A DNA stretch of 64,000 nt from Sphingobacterium thalpophilum (GCF_901482695.1 NZ_LR590484.1:4588001-4652000), one strand, 5' to 3'. Shown: positions 45,263 to 53,697, counted from the first letter of the stretch. The notes: generated by a model not told the origin, from the letters alone. Numbers and translations: made by a program.

Positions 45263-45877
45263 CTAACTTTTAATCATTGAAAAAACATAGAACATTTCCT
45301 GCGCTATCTGCAAACTCCTTTCAGCATATACCTGTGCCTGTTCGGGTGAGCCGTCCGAAATCTTGGGGTCTTCAAATGTGATGGGTATTCTCTTTTCCGC
45401 TCCGGCAATGAATGGGCATCCACCGTCCGCCTGCGAACAGGTCATAATGGCGACAAATGCCGATGCAGGGTTGAAAGGACTATCGTATTTTTTTGAAAAC
45501 CCAATGACTGGCAAAGCATTATCGCTGTATTTTATCGCATATACAGGATTATCGGTTTCCGCAATCTTGAAAATATGAAAACCTTGATTGGTCAATGTTT
45601 CCGCCACTTTCGGGAATAGTGCTGTTTCTTCTGTACCGCCCGAATAACAATGTACGTTCGGGATATTGAAGTATGCACTTGCCAACTGCGCCCATACCTG
45701 TGCTAAATGGCTTCTTCGTGAATTATGGGTACAGATAAAATTGAGGTTTATATCCTCACCGCTGTTTGCTTTTTGCCGTACAAAATCTATCAGCGGTTGC
45801 AGTGTGGTTTTACGTTCCTCTTTTACGGTTTGGACGTCAATAATCCCGTTTATGGTTTCAGCTAAATTTTTATACAT
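45263..45877 (-). CDS. arsC: arsenate reductase / low-Mr phosphotyrosine phosphatase-like
   Basis: 204 residues. The P-loop CTHNSRR (Cys49-x5-Arg55) after FICT is the phosphatase-fold active site shared by thioredoxin-linked ArsC enzymes. A later pair in MTCSQADGGCPF provides candidate relay cysteines, and the DP motif (TFEDPKISDGSPEQ) supplies the acid. It reduces arsenate to arsenite for the ACR3 pump encoded immediately downstream. It is longer than the 130-residue classic enzyme because of an N-terminal helix of about 40 residues, as in other Bacteroidota copies. Confidence 0.88.
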   Translation of the reverse strand: MYKNLAETINGIIDVQTVKEERKTTLQPLIDFVRQKANSGEDINLNFICTHNSRRSHLAQVWAQLASAYFNIPNVHCYSGGTEETALFPKVAETLTNQGFHIFKIAETDNPVYAIKYSDNALPVIGFSKKYDSPFNPASAFVAIMTCSQADGGCPFIAGAEKRIPITFEDPKISDGSPEQAQVYAERSLQIAQEMFYVFSMIKS

Positions 45878-45896
45878 TACGATTTGTTTTTAGTGT

Positions 45897-46361
45897 TTAG
45901 CAACATCCCGAATTAGGTGTACAACAAGTGCTGTTCAGTTCTGATAAGTTTATTTTTTGCTTCTCGGCAGGAATGCCACAGGCATCGCTTGCCAAACAAG
46001 CCGTCTGTTTGTTCTTTAGGATGAAATGTTGACCGTCAAAGTCTAAGTCAAATTTGCCAATCGTTTCGCTTTGATATTCTACTTCGATTTCGGCATCTTC
46101 CATTCCCAGTTTTTCTTCTGATAGCTTGATAATGTTCAATAGTTTGGCGGGCTTTAACCTGTGTTCATAGTCGTTGGCATCCCACAGTTGAAAGTTTACC
46201 GCTTTCTCTATACGGACTACACCACCGCAATCAATAAAATGTTTAGTGATTTGCCCTATTTCCGTAACGTGGAAATGTTCGGGAACAAATGTTCCGTTCT
46301 CTAATTGAAATTCAACATTGTCCAATGTTGGCAAGATTTCTTTGATTTTTGATAGTTTCAT
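45897..46361 (-). CDS. DUF6428-like protein of arsenic operons
   Basis: 154 residues, soluble. The start (KLSKIKEILPTLDNVEFQLENG... VPEHFHVTEIGQI) is the DUF6428 pattern as I recall it, and the C-terminus carries several cysteines (ACLASDACGIPAEKQ, CCTPNSGCC) that could bind As(III). It sits between arsR and arsC, 73 bases after arsR and 19 bases before arsC. An arsenic-binding accessory role is inferred; no activity has been assigned to the family to my knowledge. A copy of the putative ArsR operator lies just upstream. Confidence 0.75.
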   Translation of the reverse strand: MKLSKIKEILPTLDNVEFQLENGTFVPEHFHVTEIGQITKHFIDCGGVVRIEKAVNFQLWDANDYEHRLKPAKLLNIIKLSEEKLGMEDAEIEVEYQSETIGKFDLDFDGQHFILKNKQTACLASDACGIPAEKQKINLSELNSTCCTPNSGCC

Positions 46362-46398
46362 AATAACTGAATTTAAAAAATGAAATAGTAAACTTAAT

Positions 46399-46414
46399 AT
46401 TGCAATATAACGAT
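46399..46414. promoter_or_regulatory. putative ArsR operator, internal copy
   Basis: ATTGCAATATAACGAT, identical at 14 of 16 positions to the site upstream of arsR (46782-46797). It lies 38 bases upstream of the DUF6428 start, so it could give the arsC-acr3 part its own regulated promoter. Confidence 0.6.
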
Positions 46415-46434
46415 GTTAAATGCTAAAAAAAACA

Positions 46435-46767
46435 CTACGTACAGCACTTGGTAACTTGTACATTTTGATTAAAAAAAGTGTTCAATTCGGCTTGAATTTC
46501 TTTCCATATATTTTCATCAATGCAATAGCAAACAGATTTACCCTCAATAGTTCCCTGTATGATACCGATATTCTTTAACTCTTTTAAATGCTGTGAAATG
46601 GTTGCCTGTGCCAAACCTAATTCCTCAACCAAATCATTACAAATACAGGCTTTTTGATTGATTATATATTGAAGTATAGCAATCCTTGCCGGATGTGCCA
46701 AAACCTTAAATAGTGAAGACAGCTTATTCTGTTCGTCCGAAAATATTTCTGATTTGGTAAGCCCCAT
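46435..46767 (-). CDS. arsR: ArsR-family metalloregulator
   Basis: 110 residues from the Met at 46767 (MGLTKSEIFS); the open frame extends 15 codons further up, but those would cover the operator. The winged HTH (LAHPARIAILQYI... LVEELGLAQATISQHLKEL) is standard for SmtB/ArsR repressors. Cys41 and Cys43 (ACICND), further Cys in SVCYCIDE and a C-terminal KCCT offer As(III) ligands. It represses until arsenite binds. It is the first gene of the minus-strand metal island and probably controls itself and the genes to acr3. Confidence 0.9.
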   Translation of the reverse strand: MGLTKSEIFSDEQNKLSSLFKVLAHPARIAILQYIINQKACICNDLVEELGLAQATISQHLKELKNIGIIQGTIEGKSVCYCIDENIWKEIQAELNTFFNQNVQVTKCCT

Positions 46768-46781
46768 AACTTTTCTTTTAT

Positions 46782-46797
46782 ATCGCAATATTACGAT
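46782..46797. promoter_or_regulatory. putative ArsR operator upstream of arsR
   Basis: ATCGCAATATTACGAT is a near-perfect dyad (only positions 5 and 12 mismatch), 14 bases upstream of the arsR start codon. Its near-copy at 46399-46414 upstream of the next gene strengthens the operator reading. Confidence 0.62.
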
Positions 46798-46832
46798 GCA
46801 TCTTTTAATCACACAAGAAATTTATAAAAAAA

Positions 46833-48833
46833 TTATTCCTGTTGCACCAAATGCTGTAAATCGGGGTCGCTCTTAATCCGCTTCATTTCGCTTTCCACAA
46901 TATGAACAACGTCCGCTTTGACCTGCCTGTAATTGGCTTCAATGACCTGTTTCATATTGTTGTTGCCGTTTTCATCGGCAAAGGATAATATCTGTGGTAT
47001 CTTCTTATAGGCTTTGGTTTCGGCAGAAACCTTTTCGTTATCCACCACGATTTCAGCATGAAATATTTTCTGCTCGATACGTTCATCAAAATTGTCTGAA
47101 ACAGACCCCACGAACATTCCCTGTGTCAACGTAGATATTTTGGAAGCCGGAATAAGGCTGTCCAATTGCGTGGATATAGAAGTAGATTTGTCATTACGGT
47201 TGATAGTCATGCTTTGCCTTTTCTGCAACACTTTCCCAAAACGCTCACTTAGGTTTTTGGCTGTTTCACCCACCACTTGACCAGAGAAAATATTGCCTAC
47301 GGTATTTTGGATGACCTTGCTTTCCTTGTCGCCATAATCCCTTATCAATTGCGAATAGTCTTGAAAGCCTAAGCATACTGCCACCTTATTGCTACGTGCC
47401 GTTGCGATAAGGTTATCTAATCCCCTGAAATATATTGTGGGCAACTCGTCTATGATAACCGAACTCTTTAACTTATCTTTCTTATTGATGAGTTTTACAA
47501 TCCTCGAATTGTACAATCCCAAAGCGGAGGAATAGATATTTTGACGGTCGGGGTTATTACCCATGCACAAGATTTTCGGCTCTTGTGGGTTGTTGATGTC
47601 CAGTGAAAAATCATCACCCGTCATCACCCAATAAAGCTGTGGCGAAATCATCCGTGACAATGGTATTTTTGCCGATGCTATCTGCCCCTGCAACTGGTCT
47701 TGTGCTCCGCCCTGCCACGCATCCATGAAAGCCGACAGGTAGTTTTCAAGTTCGGGATATGAGGTCAATAACGTAAATACGTCTGCGTATTTTTTATTCA
47801 GCAATTCAATAGCATGGGGAAACGTGCAATACTTTCCATCATCATAGATTTTCAGAAACCAAATGATTGAGGCAAGCAGTATAATTGGGCTTTCCACGAA
47901 AAAATCCCCTTGCTTAAAAATCCACGACCTGTTAAGGTTAAGCATGATGGTATAAGAGGCTTCGTAGGCATCGGATATATCCGTCATAAAGGCAGGGCTT
48001 AGCGGATTGCATCGGTGGCTACGGCGTGGGTCGTCAAAGTTGATAACATAAAACTTGGGTTTTACCTTATACTTATCGGAGTGTTTCAGCAAATGGTTGT
48101 AGGCAATCGTGGAAAGGTCGTCAAACTTGAAATCGTAGATATACATCGCAAACCCCTTTTCGATGTGTTGCTTGATGTAGTTGTTTACGATGGCGTAGGA
48201 TTTTCCGGAGCCGGGAGTACCAAGTACAATCGAAGCCCGAAAAGGGTTTACGATATTAACCCATCCATTGTTCCACTTGCCTTTGTAATAAAACCTTGTG
48301 GGAAGATTGACCGAGTATTCATTTTCTATCAGACGGGTTTCCTGTTGGAAACTCTCGTTTTCATTATTGAAAACATCGTCCATCAGATTATTGCGGAGTA
48401 GTCGGCTCATCCATACCCCTGCCATGAGCAAGGCTATATAACCCAAACTCGTTGTAAGGATGTAAAGCGAGGTGGCAACACCTGCCGACAGCTTTAACAA
48501 TGGCGTGTTCAGAAAGAACAGCACAAAGCCGATAACTAAGGCGGTGTAAATCTTAGCCCATGTTATCTTTTCATTCTTTACGCCCTTAGTGCCGAGACAG
48601 CTTAACGCCAACATCAGCAAGGCAAAAATCTTGGTGTAAAGCGTGTGCGAAAAAAGTCCTGCGGTATGGTTGAAATTGGTCAGTATCTTACCGATAATTT
48701 CCAGTGTCCATCCACGTTCGGCAAAGAACCCGTAACAGAACCAATAAAAGTGCATCAGTACCAAAAGAATACTTACGGCACGCATAAAAGCCATGATTTT
48801 GGCTAATCCTCTCAAATCGTCTTCTCCTTGCAT
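46833..48833 (-). CDS. mobC: VirD4/TraG-type coupling protein of the mobilisation module (MobC)
   Basis: 666 residues. Four or so N-terminal transmembrane helices (within about 12-145) precede a large ATPase domain. Walker A is GTPGSGKS at 205-212; Walker B lies in SSVIIDELPTIYF. The LGFQDYSQLIRDYG and SFADENGN segments fit Bacteroidetes MobC/TraG coupling proteins. It is an inner-membrane ATPase that brings the relaxase-DNA complex to the secretion channel. It lies downstream of mobA-mobB on the same strand, separated from mobB by 150 bases. In the family naming this is MobC, unrelated to plasmid MobC accessory proteins. Confidence 0.9.
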   Translation of the reverse strand: MQGEDDLRGLAKIMAFMRAVSILLVLMHFYWFCYGFFAERGWTLEIIGKILTNFNHTAGLFSHTLYTKIFALLMLALSCLGTKGVKNEKITWAKIYTALVIGFVLFFLNTPLLKLSAGVATSLYILTTSLGYIALLMAGVWMSRLLRNNLMDDVFNNENESFQQETRLIENEYSVNLPTRFYYKGKWNNGWVNIVNPFRASIVLGTPGSGKSYAIVNNYIKQHIEKGFAMYIYDFKFDDLSTIAYNHLLKHSDKYKVKPKFYVINFDDPRRSHRCNPLSPAFMTDISDAYEASYTIMLNLNRSWIFKQGDFFVESPIILLASIIWFLKIYDDGKYCTFPHAIELLNKKYADVFTLLTSYPELENYLSAFMDAWQGGAQDQLQGQIASAKIPLSRMISPQLYWVMTGDDFSLDINNPQEPKILCMGNNPDRQNIYSSALGLYNSRIVKLINKKDKLKSSVIIDELPTIYFRGLDNLIATARSNKVAVCLGFQDYSQLIRDYGDKESKVIQNTVGNIFSGQVVGETAKNLSERFGKVLQKRQSMTINRNDKSTSISTQLDSLIPASKISTLTQGMFVGSVSDNFDERIEQKIFHAEIVVDNEKVSAETKAYKKIPQILSFADENGNNNMKQVIEANYRQVKADVVHIVESEMKRIKSDPDLQHLVQQE

Positions 48834-48983
48834 AACAAAAAAAATTAGTGTAGGGAATTTAGAGGCTATTTAAAAGCACTTATACAAAGGGGGGTCGGAT
48901 GGCTTTTGGTGGCTTAGTTTGACAGTAACTTTAAAAACCACAAAGACCAAGATGTTAATCCTGGTCTTTGATGGTCAAAAAAG

Positions 48984-50282
48984 CTATTGTTGTCTTCCCC
49001 GTTTTCGGTGTTTCTTCTTTTTCTTCATACGGTTGGCAAATTCCTGTTCCTCGTAGTCTTCGCCCTGTGCCTCCGGTAGTAGCCCACCCAATCCGTCTAT
49101 CAACAAATCATCGGTCTGCTGTTCTTTATTTAGGAAGTTAAAAAGTGCATGGGCTTCCTCTTTCTCTACGGTGTTGCCTGTGGTCGATGACTGATTTTGT
49201 GCGGTTGCTTTTTCAGTTTCTTGGCGTTGCCCGACCGCCTGCCCGTTCCACCAATCATTAAAGACATTAGCCGATAGGTTTTTGCCCAAAGCTGAACCGT
49301 TCCAAACGGTACGGCTTTCGTGGTCTATAAAAGTCATACCATATATACGCCCCTCATCGTTGCGCCGTACCACGGTATTAATGCCCTGCTCCAACAGTTG
49401 CTTTTTAAAATCGGCTTCATTAGTGGCGGTGTGCATCGCTACTTCAATGGTGCTTTTCAGTACGGCTCTTGTGGGGTCGGCTTTCATTTTCCCCTTAGCC
49501 TGTGCAAATTGGTTTTGCAGTTCGTCCAGTCCTGCCTGTTTACCGAAAAGGGATGCTTTAAAAGGATTGCTCGCTTTCTCTCCCTGTTCGTTCAATGCAA
49601 AATAGACAAGACCGTTCTTAGGCTGTCCGTGCAGTTCCCCTTTGACTTCATCCGCCGTGATATTGAAAAGCGATAGCAAAGCGTTGTACGCTCCGAGGCT
49701 TGCGTAACTGTAATACTTCGGCAGGTGTCGCACCACCGATGCGATTTGGCTCTTAACGTCTCCGGCTCTGTAATCCACCGGACGGAATACCTGCTCGTTT
49801 CCAGTACGCTGTTTTTCCGTGGCAGGTATAAGATTGTACGTTTGTTCCAAATCCCGACAGATTGCCATCGAACGTGGATGGTCGTAACTGTCCGGTAGCT
49901 TTTTCCCGTCCAAACCCACACAGACCGTTACGATATGGATATGGGTACGTTCAATATCGGTATGCTTAAAAACGATATAAGGTTGCTTGCCATACCCCAT
50001 ACGCTCCATATACTCCTGCGCCATTTTTACGAACTGCCCATCGCTGACCCTATCCGCAGGATCGGGGTTCAGCGATATGTGGCGCACTGGCTTTTCCGTT
50101 CTGATATTTGCGGACAGATACGGCTCAAAACACTGGTGCAGGTAACTGGTCGAATAGGTATTGTCTAATGTTTCGGGTATTCTATTTAGTAACAAAACCT
50201 GCCCGTTTTCACTGTCAATCTTCTTTTGGTTATAGGAGATAGCCCCGTATAAATTCTCACCCTTTCCAATTTTTGCTATCAT
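48984..50282 (-). CDS. mobB: relaxase (MobB-type, Bacteroidetes MOB family)
   Basis: 432 residues from the Met at 50282 (MIAKIGKGENLYGAISYNQ), the start typical of this relaxase; the in-frame Met at 50315 would overlap mobA by 32 bases. The metal-binding histidine motif HTDIERTHIHIVTV (His at about 107, 114, 116) follows the conserved HISLNPDP segment. The C-terminus is polar and ends in a basic KKKKKHRKRGRQQ tail. It nicks oriT and pilots the strand into the recipient. It follows mobA directly, the start codon lying just beyond the mobA stop region. Confidence 0.9.
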   Translation of the reverse strand: MIAKIGKGENLYGAISYNQKKIDSENGQVLLLNRIPETLDNTYSTSYLHQCFEPYLSANIRTEKPVRHISLNPDPADRVSDGQFVKMAQEYMERMGYGKQPYIVFKHTDIERTHIHIVTVCVGLDGKKLPDSYDHPRSMAICRDLEQTYNLIPATEKQRTGNEQVFRPVDYRAGDVKSQIASVVRHLPKYYSYASLGAYNALLSLFNITADEVKGELHGQPKNGLVYFALNEQGEKASNPFKASLFGKQAGLDELQNQFAQAKGKMKADPTRAVLKSTIEVAMHTATNEADFKKQLLEQGINTVVRRNDEGRIYGMTFIDHESRTVWNGSALGKNLSANVFNDWWNGQAVGQRQETEKATAQNQSSTTGNTVEKEEAHALFNFLNKEQQTDDLLIDGLGGLLPEAQGEDYEEQEFANRMKKKKKHRKRGRQQ

Positions 50283-50283
50283 C

Positions 50284-50733
50284 CTATCCGTGTTTTTGCA
50301 GGTGTTCTCTTTCAAATTCCTGTGTTAGCTCAATCACTTTCCGGCACAATTCCGCCATTTCTGCCGTCTGCTTTTCCAGTTTAAAGAGGTAAGCCGATGC
50401 CTTTTTCTCCGAGAAATTGCGGTAAAGTATCTTCACGATTTGGTTGTAATTCACGCCGACCACTCTAAACTGGCTGTAAAAATTGGTGAGCCTCGTATGA
50501 AAATCGACTGCATCCATATCAATTTTTACAGTCTTGATTGGCTTCTGAAAGATGCAGGCTGTAATGAAATGCGCCATTACTTTCATTCCCGATTGCTCGA
50601 ACAGTGTAAGGAACTGTGCATTTTCCGTGTCGTTGAGACTAATCGAATAACGGTGGATGGCAGGGTCTTTCTTAGGCTTGCGACCAACTTTGTTTTTTCG
50701 GTTTCTTTTGTTGTCTTCCATATCTAAATCCAT
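50284..50733 (-). CDS. relaxosome accessory protein (MobA-type)
   Basis: 149 residues with a basic N-terminus (RNRKNKVGRKPKKDPAI). A ribbon-helix-helix-like segment (HRYSISLNDTENAQFLTLFEQSGMK) and the VGVNYNQIVKIL motif are typical of mobilisation accessory proteins that bind oriT and recruit the relaxase. In Bacteroides nomenclature this is MobA of the MobABC set, not the molybdenum enzyme MobA of this window. It is the first gene of mobA-mobB-mobC and faces away from traA across the presumed oriT region. Confidence 0.82.
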   Translation of the reverse strand: MDLDMEDNKRNRKNKVGRKPKKDPAIHRYSISLNDTENAQFLTLFEQSGMKVMAHFITACIFQKPIKTVKIDMDAVDFHTRLTNFYSQFRVVGVNYNQIVKILYRNFSEKKASAYLFKLEKQTAEMAELCRKVIELTQEFEREHLQKHG

Positions 50734-50808
50734 TAATAACCGAGCTTCAGCAAGCTCAACTTTAGTTAATTAACATAAACCCCGACTTCGGAGGGTGTTT
50801 TAAAAGCT

Positions 50809-50921
50809 CTCCGCCAACTGGCGGAGCAAGTGGTTTTGAGGTGCGGGAATTTATTTCGAGCATCTCAAAACATAACTTGCTCTGTTCGGGTGAACAGAAA
50901 ATCCGTCCGCCTATCGGCGGA
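50809..50921. repeat. hairpin cluster, REP-like palindromes
   Basis: CTCCGCC-AACT-GGCGGAG (50809-50826); a large imperfect inverted repeat with GAGCAAGT at 50824-50831 and ACTTGCTC at 50875-50882, reinforced by TTTTGAG/CTCAAAA; CTGTTC-GGGT-GAACAG (50882-50897); TCCGCC-TATC-GGCGGA (50906-50921). The first and last share one design (CCGCC-N4-GGCGG), like short interspersed palindromes of Bacteroidota. Confidence 0.7.
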
Positions 50922-51412
50922 TGCGGATTGGATAAAGCGGAAAAAAACGGCTTTGTGCCGTTCCGCCCATAACGTCCATACTCCAATGATTTTTCCATTC
51001 ACCCCTTGCATTTAAGCCCTTACAAAGTAAGGGTAGCTTTTTCAAAGCATTGACCTATCCGTCACGACCAAACATTGCCAAAAAATGCCGTGGATTACCG
51101 CTTTAAATCAATGGAACGGAATAACCTGCTTCTTTGCGCTATCAGTCACGCAAGCCTGTTTGCAGGCATCCGCTCCCGATGGCAGTTGTGAAAGACGGAG
51201 CGCAGGAATGCCGGAACACATGACGGCGTTCCGCATGGCAGGCAGGAATACCGGACGGCATGAAAACTATCCGGTAGCCATTCCAACAGGCAGGACGACA
51301 GACAAGCCATCGGTCTTGCCCGTGTGAAAGCCGGAATGACGGCACGGCTGATTGAACGAACGATGGCAAGCCCGACAGACGGGATTGTATCAAGACTGCC
51401 GGACGGTGTGCA

Positions 51413-51466
51413 GGGATGACAGCCCTGTTTCACGCCGGAGGGATGACAGCCCTGTTTCACGCCGGA
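51413..51466. repeat. two tandem 27-bp direct repeats upstream of traA
   Basis: The unit beginning GGGATGACAGCCCTGTTTCA occurs at 51413-51439 and again, identical, at 51440-51466, 45 bases upstream of the traA start. Each unit has an internal short dyad. Could bind a transfer regulator or be part of oriT. Confidence 0.75.
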
Positions 51467-51510
51467 TGGCAGGCAGTCCACGGAAATAGAAACTTAAAAA
51501 TAGAATAGAA

Positions 51511-52278
51511 ATGGAAGCAACAAACAGGACAAAATTCATTGCTTTTTCAAGCCAAAAAGGGGGCGTTGGGAAAAGCACGTTTACAACGGTTATGGCAAGC
51601 ATACTTCATTACCAAATGGGTTATCATGTAGCCGTCTTTGACTGCGATTATCCACAGCACAGCATCTGCCAAATGAGGGAACGGGATTTGAAAGCGGTCA
51701 TGCAAAACGAGGTGCTGAAAAAACTGGCGCACCGCCAATTTTCCACCATCAACAAGAAAGCCTATCCGGTACTGCAAAGCAAGGCTGACAATGCCCTAAC
51801 GGATGCGGAAGCATTCGTACAGTCCTCGACCGTTCCCGTGGATGTGGTTTTCTTTGATTTGACCGGAACGGTGAACACTTCGGGTTTGCTGAACACACTG
51901 GCAGGAATGCACCATATCTTTTCGCCCATCACGGCAGACCGTGTGGTCATGGAAAGCACATTGAGCTTTACCGATGTACTGACCAATGTCCTTATGAAAC
52001 AAGGTCAGACCTCCATCGAAACCATACGGCTGTTTTGGAACATGGTCGATGGCAGGGAAAAATCGCAACTGTACGAAATCTACGGCAACGTCATTAACGA
52101 GGTCGGACTGCAAGCAATGGAAACACGCATTGCCGATAGCAAACGCTTCCGCAAGGAGAGCGAGGCAACGGCAAAGACCGTCTTCCGCTCCACGCTGTTA
52201 CCTCCCGACAAAAGATTGATGAAAGCCTCCGGCTTGGATTTGTTCATCAGTGAATTTTTAAGAACCGTCAAACTGTAA
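51511..52278 (+). CDS. traA: TraA, ParA-family ATPase
   Basis: 255 residues. The deviant Walker A KGGVGKST lies at 16-23 and the phosphate-coordinating Asp in VAVFDCDYPQHS. VDVVFFDLTGTVNTSG is the Walker B region. ParA/MinD-type ATPases at the head of CTnDOT-like transfer operons are called TraA; their precise role (positioning or regulation of the channel) is not established. First gene of the tra operon, preceded by the repeat-rich region. The next gene starts five bases after its stop. Confidence 0.87.
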   Translation: MEATNRTKFIAFSSQKGGVGKSTFTTVMASILHYQMGYHVAVFDCDYPQHSICQMRERDLKAVMQNEVLKKLAHRQFSTINKKAYPVLQSKADNALTDAEAFVQSSTVPVDVVFFDLTGTVNTSGLLNTLAGMHHIFSPITADRVVMESTLSFTDVLTNVLMKQGQTSIETIRLFWNMVDGREKSQLYEIYGNVINEVGLQAMETRIADSKRFRKESEATAKTVFRSTLLPPDKRLMKASGLDLFISEFLRTVKL

Positions 52279-52283
52279 CCGCT

Positions 52284-52706
52284 ATGGAGAATGAAAACAA
52301 GAAAAAGCCGAATGCCCCGATTGACGAGGCATATCTCATGTCCATTATGGCAGGTGAAACAAAGAAGCCCCAACAGGCGGTAGCCCCCCAAGAGCCGAGC
52401 GCAGAGCCGACAAAGGAAACGCCAATGGAAAAGCCCGTAGCCAAAGAGCGTACCCGACAAAAGAGGATTTCCGATACGGGCTATGGCGAGCGGTTTCTCA
52501 ACAGCCACACCATGACACGCCGTGGTGATAAGAGCATCTACATCCGGCAGAATTACCACGAACGGCTTTCCCGTATCGTGCAGGTTATCGGCGAGGATAA
52601 AATACCCCTGTACGCTTATTTGGACAATATTCTCGAACATCATTTTGAACAGTTCGAGAAAGCCATCACCGATGATTTCAACAATAAGTTTAAACCCATT
52701 TTTTAA
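52284..52706 (+). CDS. DUF3408 protein (TraB-like)
   Basis: 140 residues. The N-terminal half (1-70) is a charged, Pro/Lys-rich linker and the C-terminal half is the DUF3408 domain (GDKSIYIRQNYHERLSRIVQVIG... YLDNILEHHFEQF), a small fold probably of ribbon-helix-helix type. In CTnDOT-like elements such a protein sits at the traB position. A paralogue lacking the linker follows directly. Cytoplasmic, perhaps a DNA-binding partner of the ParA-like TraA (inference). Confidence 0.8.
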   Translation: MENENKKKPNAPIDEAYLMSIMAGETKKPQQAVAPQEPSAEPTKETPMEKPVAKERTRQKRISDTGYGERFLNSHTMTRRGDKSIYIRQNYHERLSRIVQVIGEDKIPLYAYLDNILEHHFEQFEKAITDDFNNKFKPIF

Positions 52707-52717
52707 AATATTCGATT

Positions 52718-52993
52718 ATGAAAAAGCAACAGCAAAACGAACCTAAAAAGGTACTGCAAATAGCCCGATATAAGTCGGCTTTTTTAAGACCGACCGGAGT
52801 TGTCGCACGGTGCGGAAAGTCGGTATATATCTGCCCCGATTTCCACAAGAAATTATCCCGTATCGTCTGTATTCTCGGAGAGGGAGATATTACGCTTACC
52901 GATTACCCGAACAGTGTATTGAAACACCACTTTGAGGATTTCGGCGAGGAAATAAATACAATCCATGCCCGAAACCAAAAGCCAATATTATAG
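52718..52993 (+). CDS. second DUF3408 protein
   Basis: 91 residues, essentially a bare DUF3408 domain: CGKSVYICPDFHKKLSRIVCILGEGDITLTDYPNSVLKHHFEDF lines up residue for residue with the domain of the preceding gene. Separated from it by 11 bases and from traD by two bases, so it is in the operon. It may form a heterodimer with the longer copy. No other motif; gene name left open because the position could be traB or traC. Confidence 0.75.
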   Translation: MKKQQQNEPKKVLQIARYKSAFLRPTGVVARCGKSVYICPDFHKKLSRIVCILGEGDITLTDYPNSVLKHHFEDFGEEINTIHARNQKPIL

Positions 52994-52995
52994 CT

Positions 52996-53634
52996 ATGGA
53001 AACATTGATTGTAATATGCCTTATCATCGTCATTATCCTTTTGCTGAAAGATAAGGTGGTCATCCATAAGAACGTCCGCAGGGAAATAAAACCGAAAAAG
53101 AAAAGCCCCGACCTGCCGGATATTATGGGGCTTCCCAAGCCTGTGGAACGCCACACCTTGCCACCGGATGCCACAAAGAGACAATCGGGCGAACGTGACG
53201 GGATAGCTGATAATTTTGGAACAGAAACCTACGGGATAGGTTTTGGATTGGAAAATCCGCAGATTGAGGGAGAGCCGGATGAAGTTTTCGGGAGTATGTC
53301 CGATTTTGAAAATGAGGAAGACGAATGGGATGAATACGGGTTTGAGGACAGCGACAATGAGTTTGCCACAGGGGTTACCTTTGATGAACTGACAACCGTG
53401 GGGGCATGGTTGGAGCAAGATACACTTGAACCTGCCCAGCAACAGAAAGCGGTGGATATAGTTCAGCGATTACAGGGAACGGAATTGTTAAGTCTGCTCG
53501 AAAACTCAATGGATGGGGCTTCACGGAAGATTGCAGAGTTGTTGGACAAGAGCCTCTCCGCCGGAACGGATTTCAGTTCTCCCGATTTGCGGAAAAGTGA
53601 TTTAGAGGATTTCGACATTGGGGAGTTTGTCTGA
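52996..53634 (+). CDS. traD: TraD-like conjugal transfer protein
   Basis: 212 residues. An N-terminal membrane anchor (LIVICLIIVIILLL, about 4-17) leads into a basic stretch, an acidic linker (EDEWDEYGFEDSDNE) and a helical C-terminal domain (AGWLEQDTL-like helices, LLENSMDGASRKIAELLDK). The size, order and TVGAWLEQD segment match proteins named TraD in CTnDOT-type elements; they are not related to F-plasmid TraD. It follows the second DUF3408 gene by two bases and ends at a strong terminator, after which the operon is interrupted by an inverted cassette. Confidence 0.75.
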   Translation: METLIVICLIIVIILLLKDKVVIHKNVRREIKPKKKSPDLPDIMGLPKPVERHTLPPDATKRQSGERDGIADNFGTETYGIGFGLENPQIEGEPDEVFGSMSDFENEEDEWDEYGFEDSDNEFATGVTFDELTTVGAWLEQDTLEPAQQQKAVDIVQRLQGTELLSLLENSMDGASRKIAELLDKSLSAGTDFSSPDLRKSDLEDFDIGEFV

Positions 53635-53660
53635 AAAGACAGCTTCCCTTTGTTTTTTAA

Positions 53661-53697
53661 AAAGCACTTCAGGATTCAATTCATCCTGAAGTGCTTT
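53661..53697. terminator. bidirectional terminator between traD and the inverted cassette
   Basis: Perfect 15-bp stem (53661-53675 with 53683-53697) and a seven-base loop, with T-rich sequence to the left and AT-rich sequence to the right. It separates traD (+) from the four-helix membrane protein gene (-). Confidence 0.85.

Larger units (their letters stand above)
50734..51510. other. presumed oriT / intergenic region between mobA and traA
   Basis: 777 bases with no supported gene, located between the divergent mobilisation and transfer operons where CTnDOT-like elements have oriT. The left part (50809-50921) packs four hairpins. The right part (51120-51480) is rich in scattered GCCGGA/CCGGACGG and GGCAGGCAG motifs and ends in a 27-bp tandem repeat. 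oriT is inferred from position and structure; the nick site is not identified. Confidence 0.55.

Noticed and set aside
50734..51510. Several short frames in the mobA-traA gap, and a CRISPR-like reading of its repeats
   Set aside because: The frames are by-products of repeated GC-rich motifs. The repeats are tandem without unique spacers, so this is not a CRISPR array.
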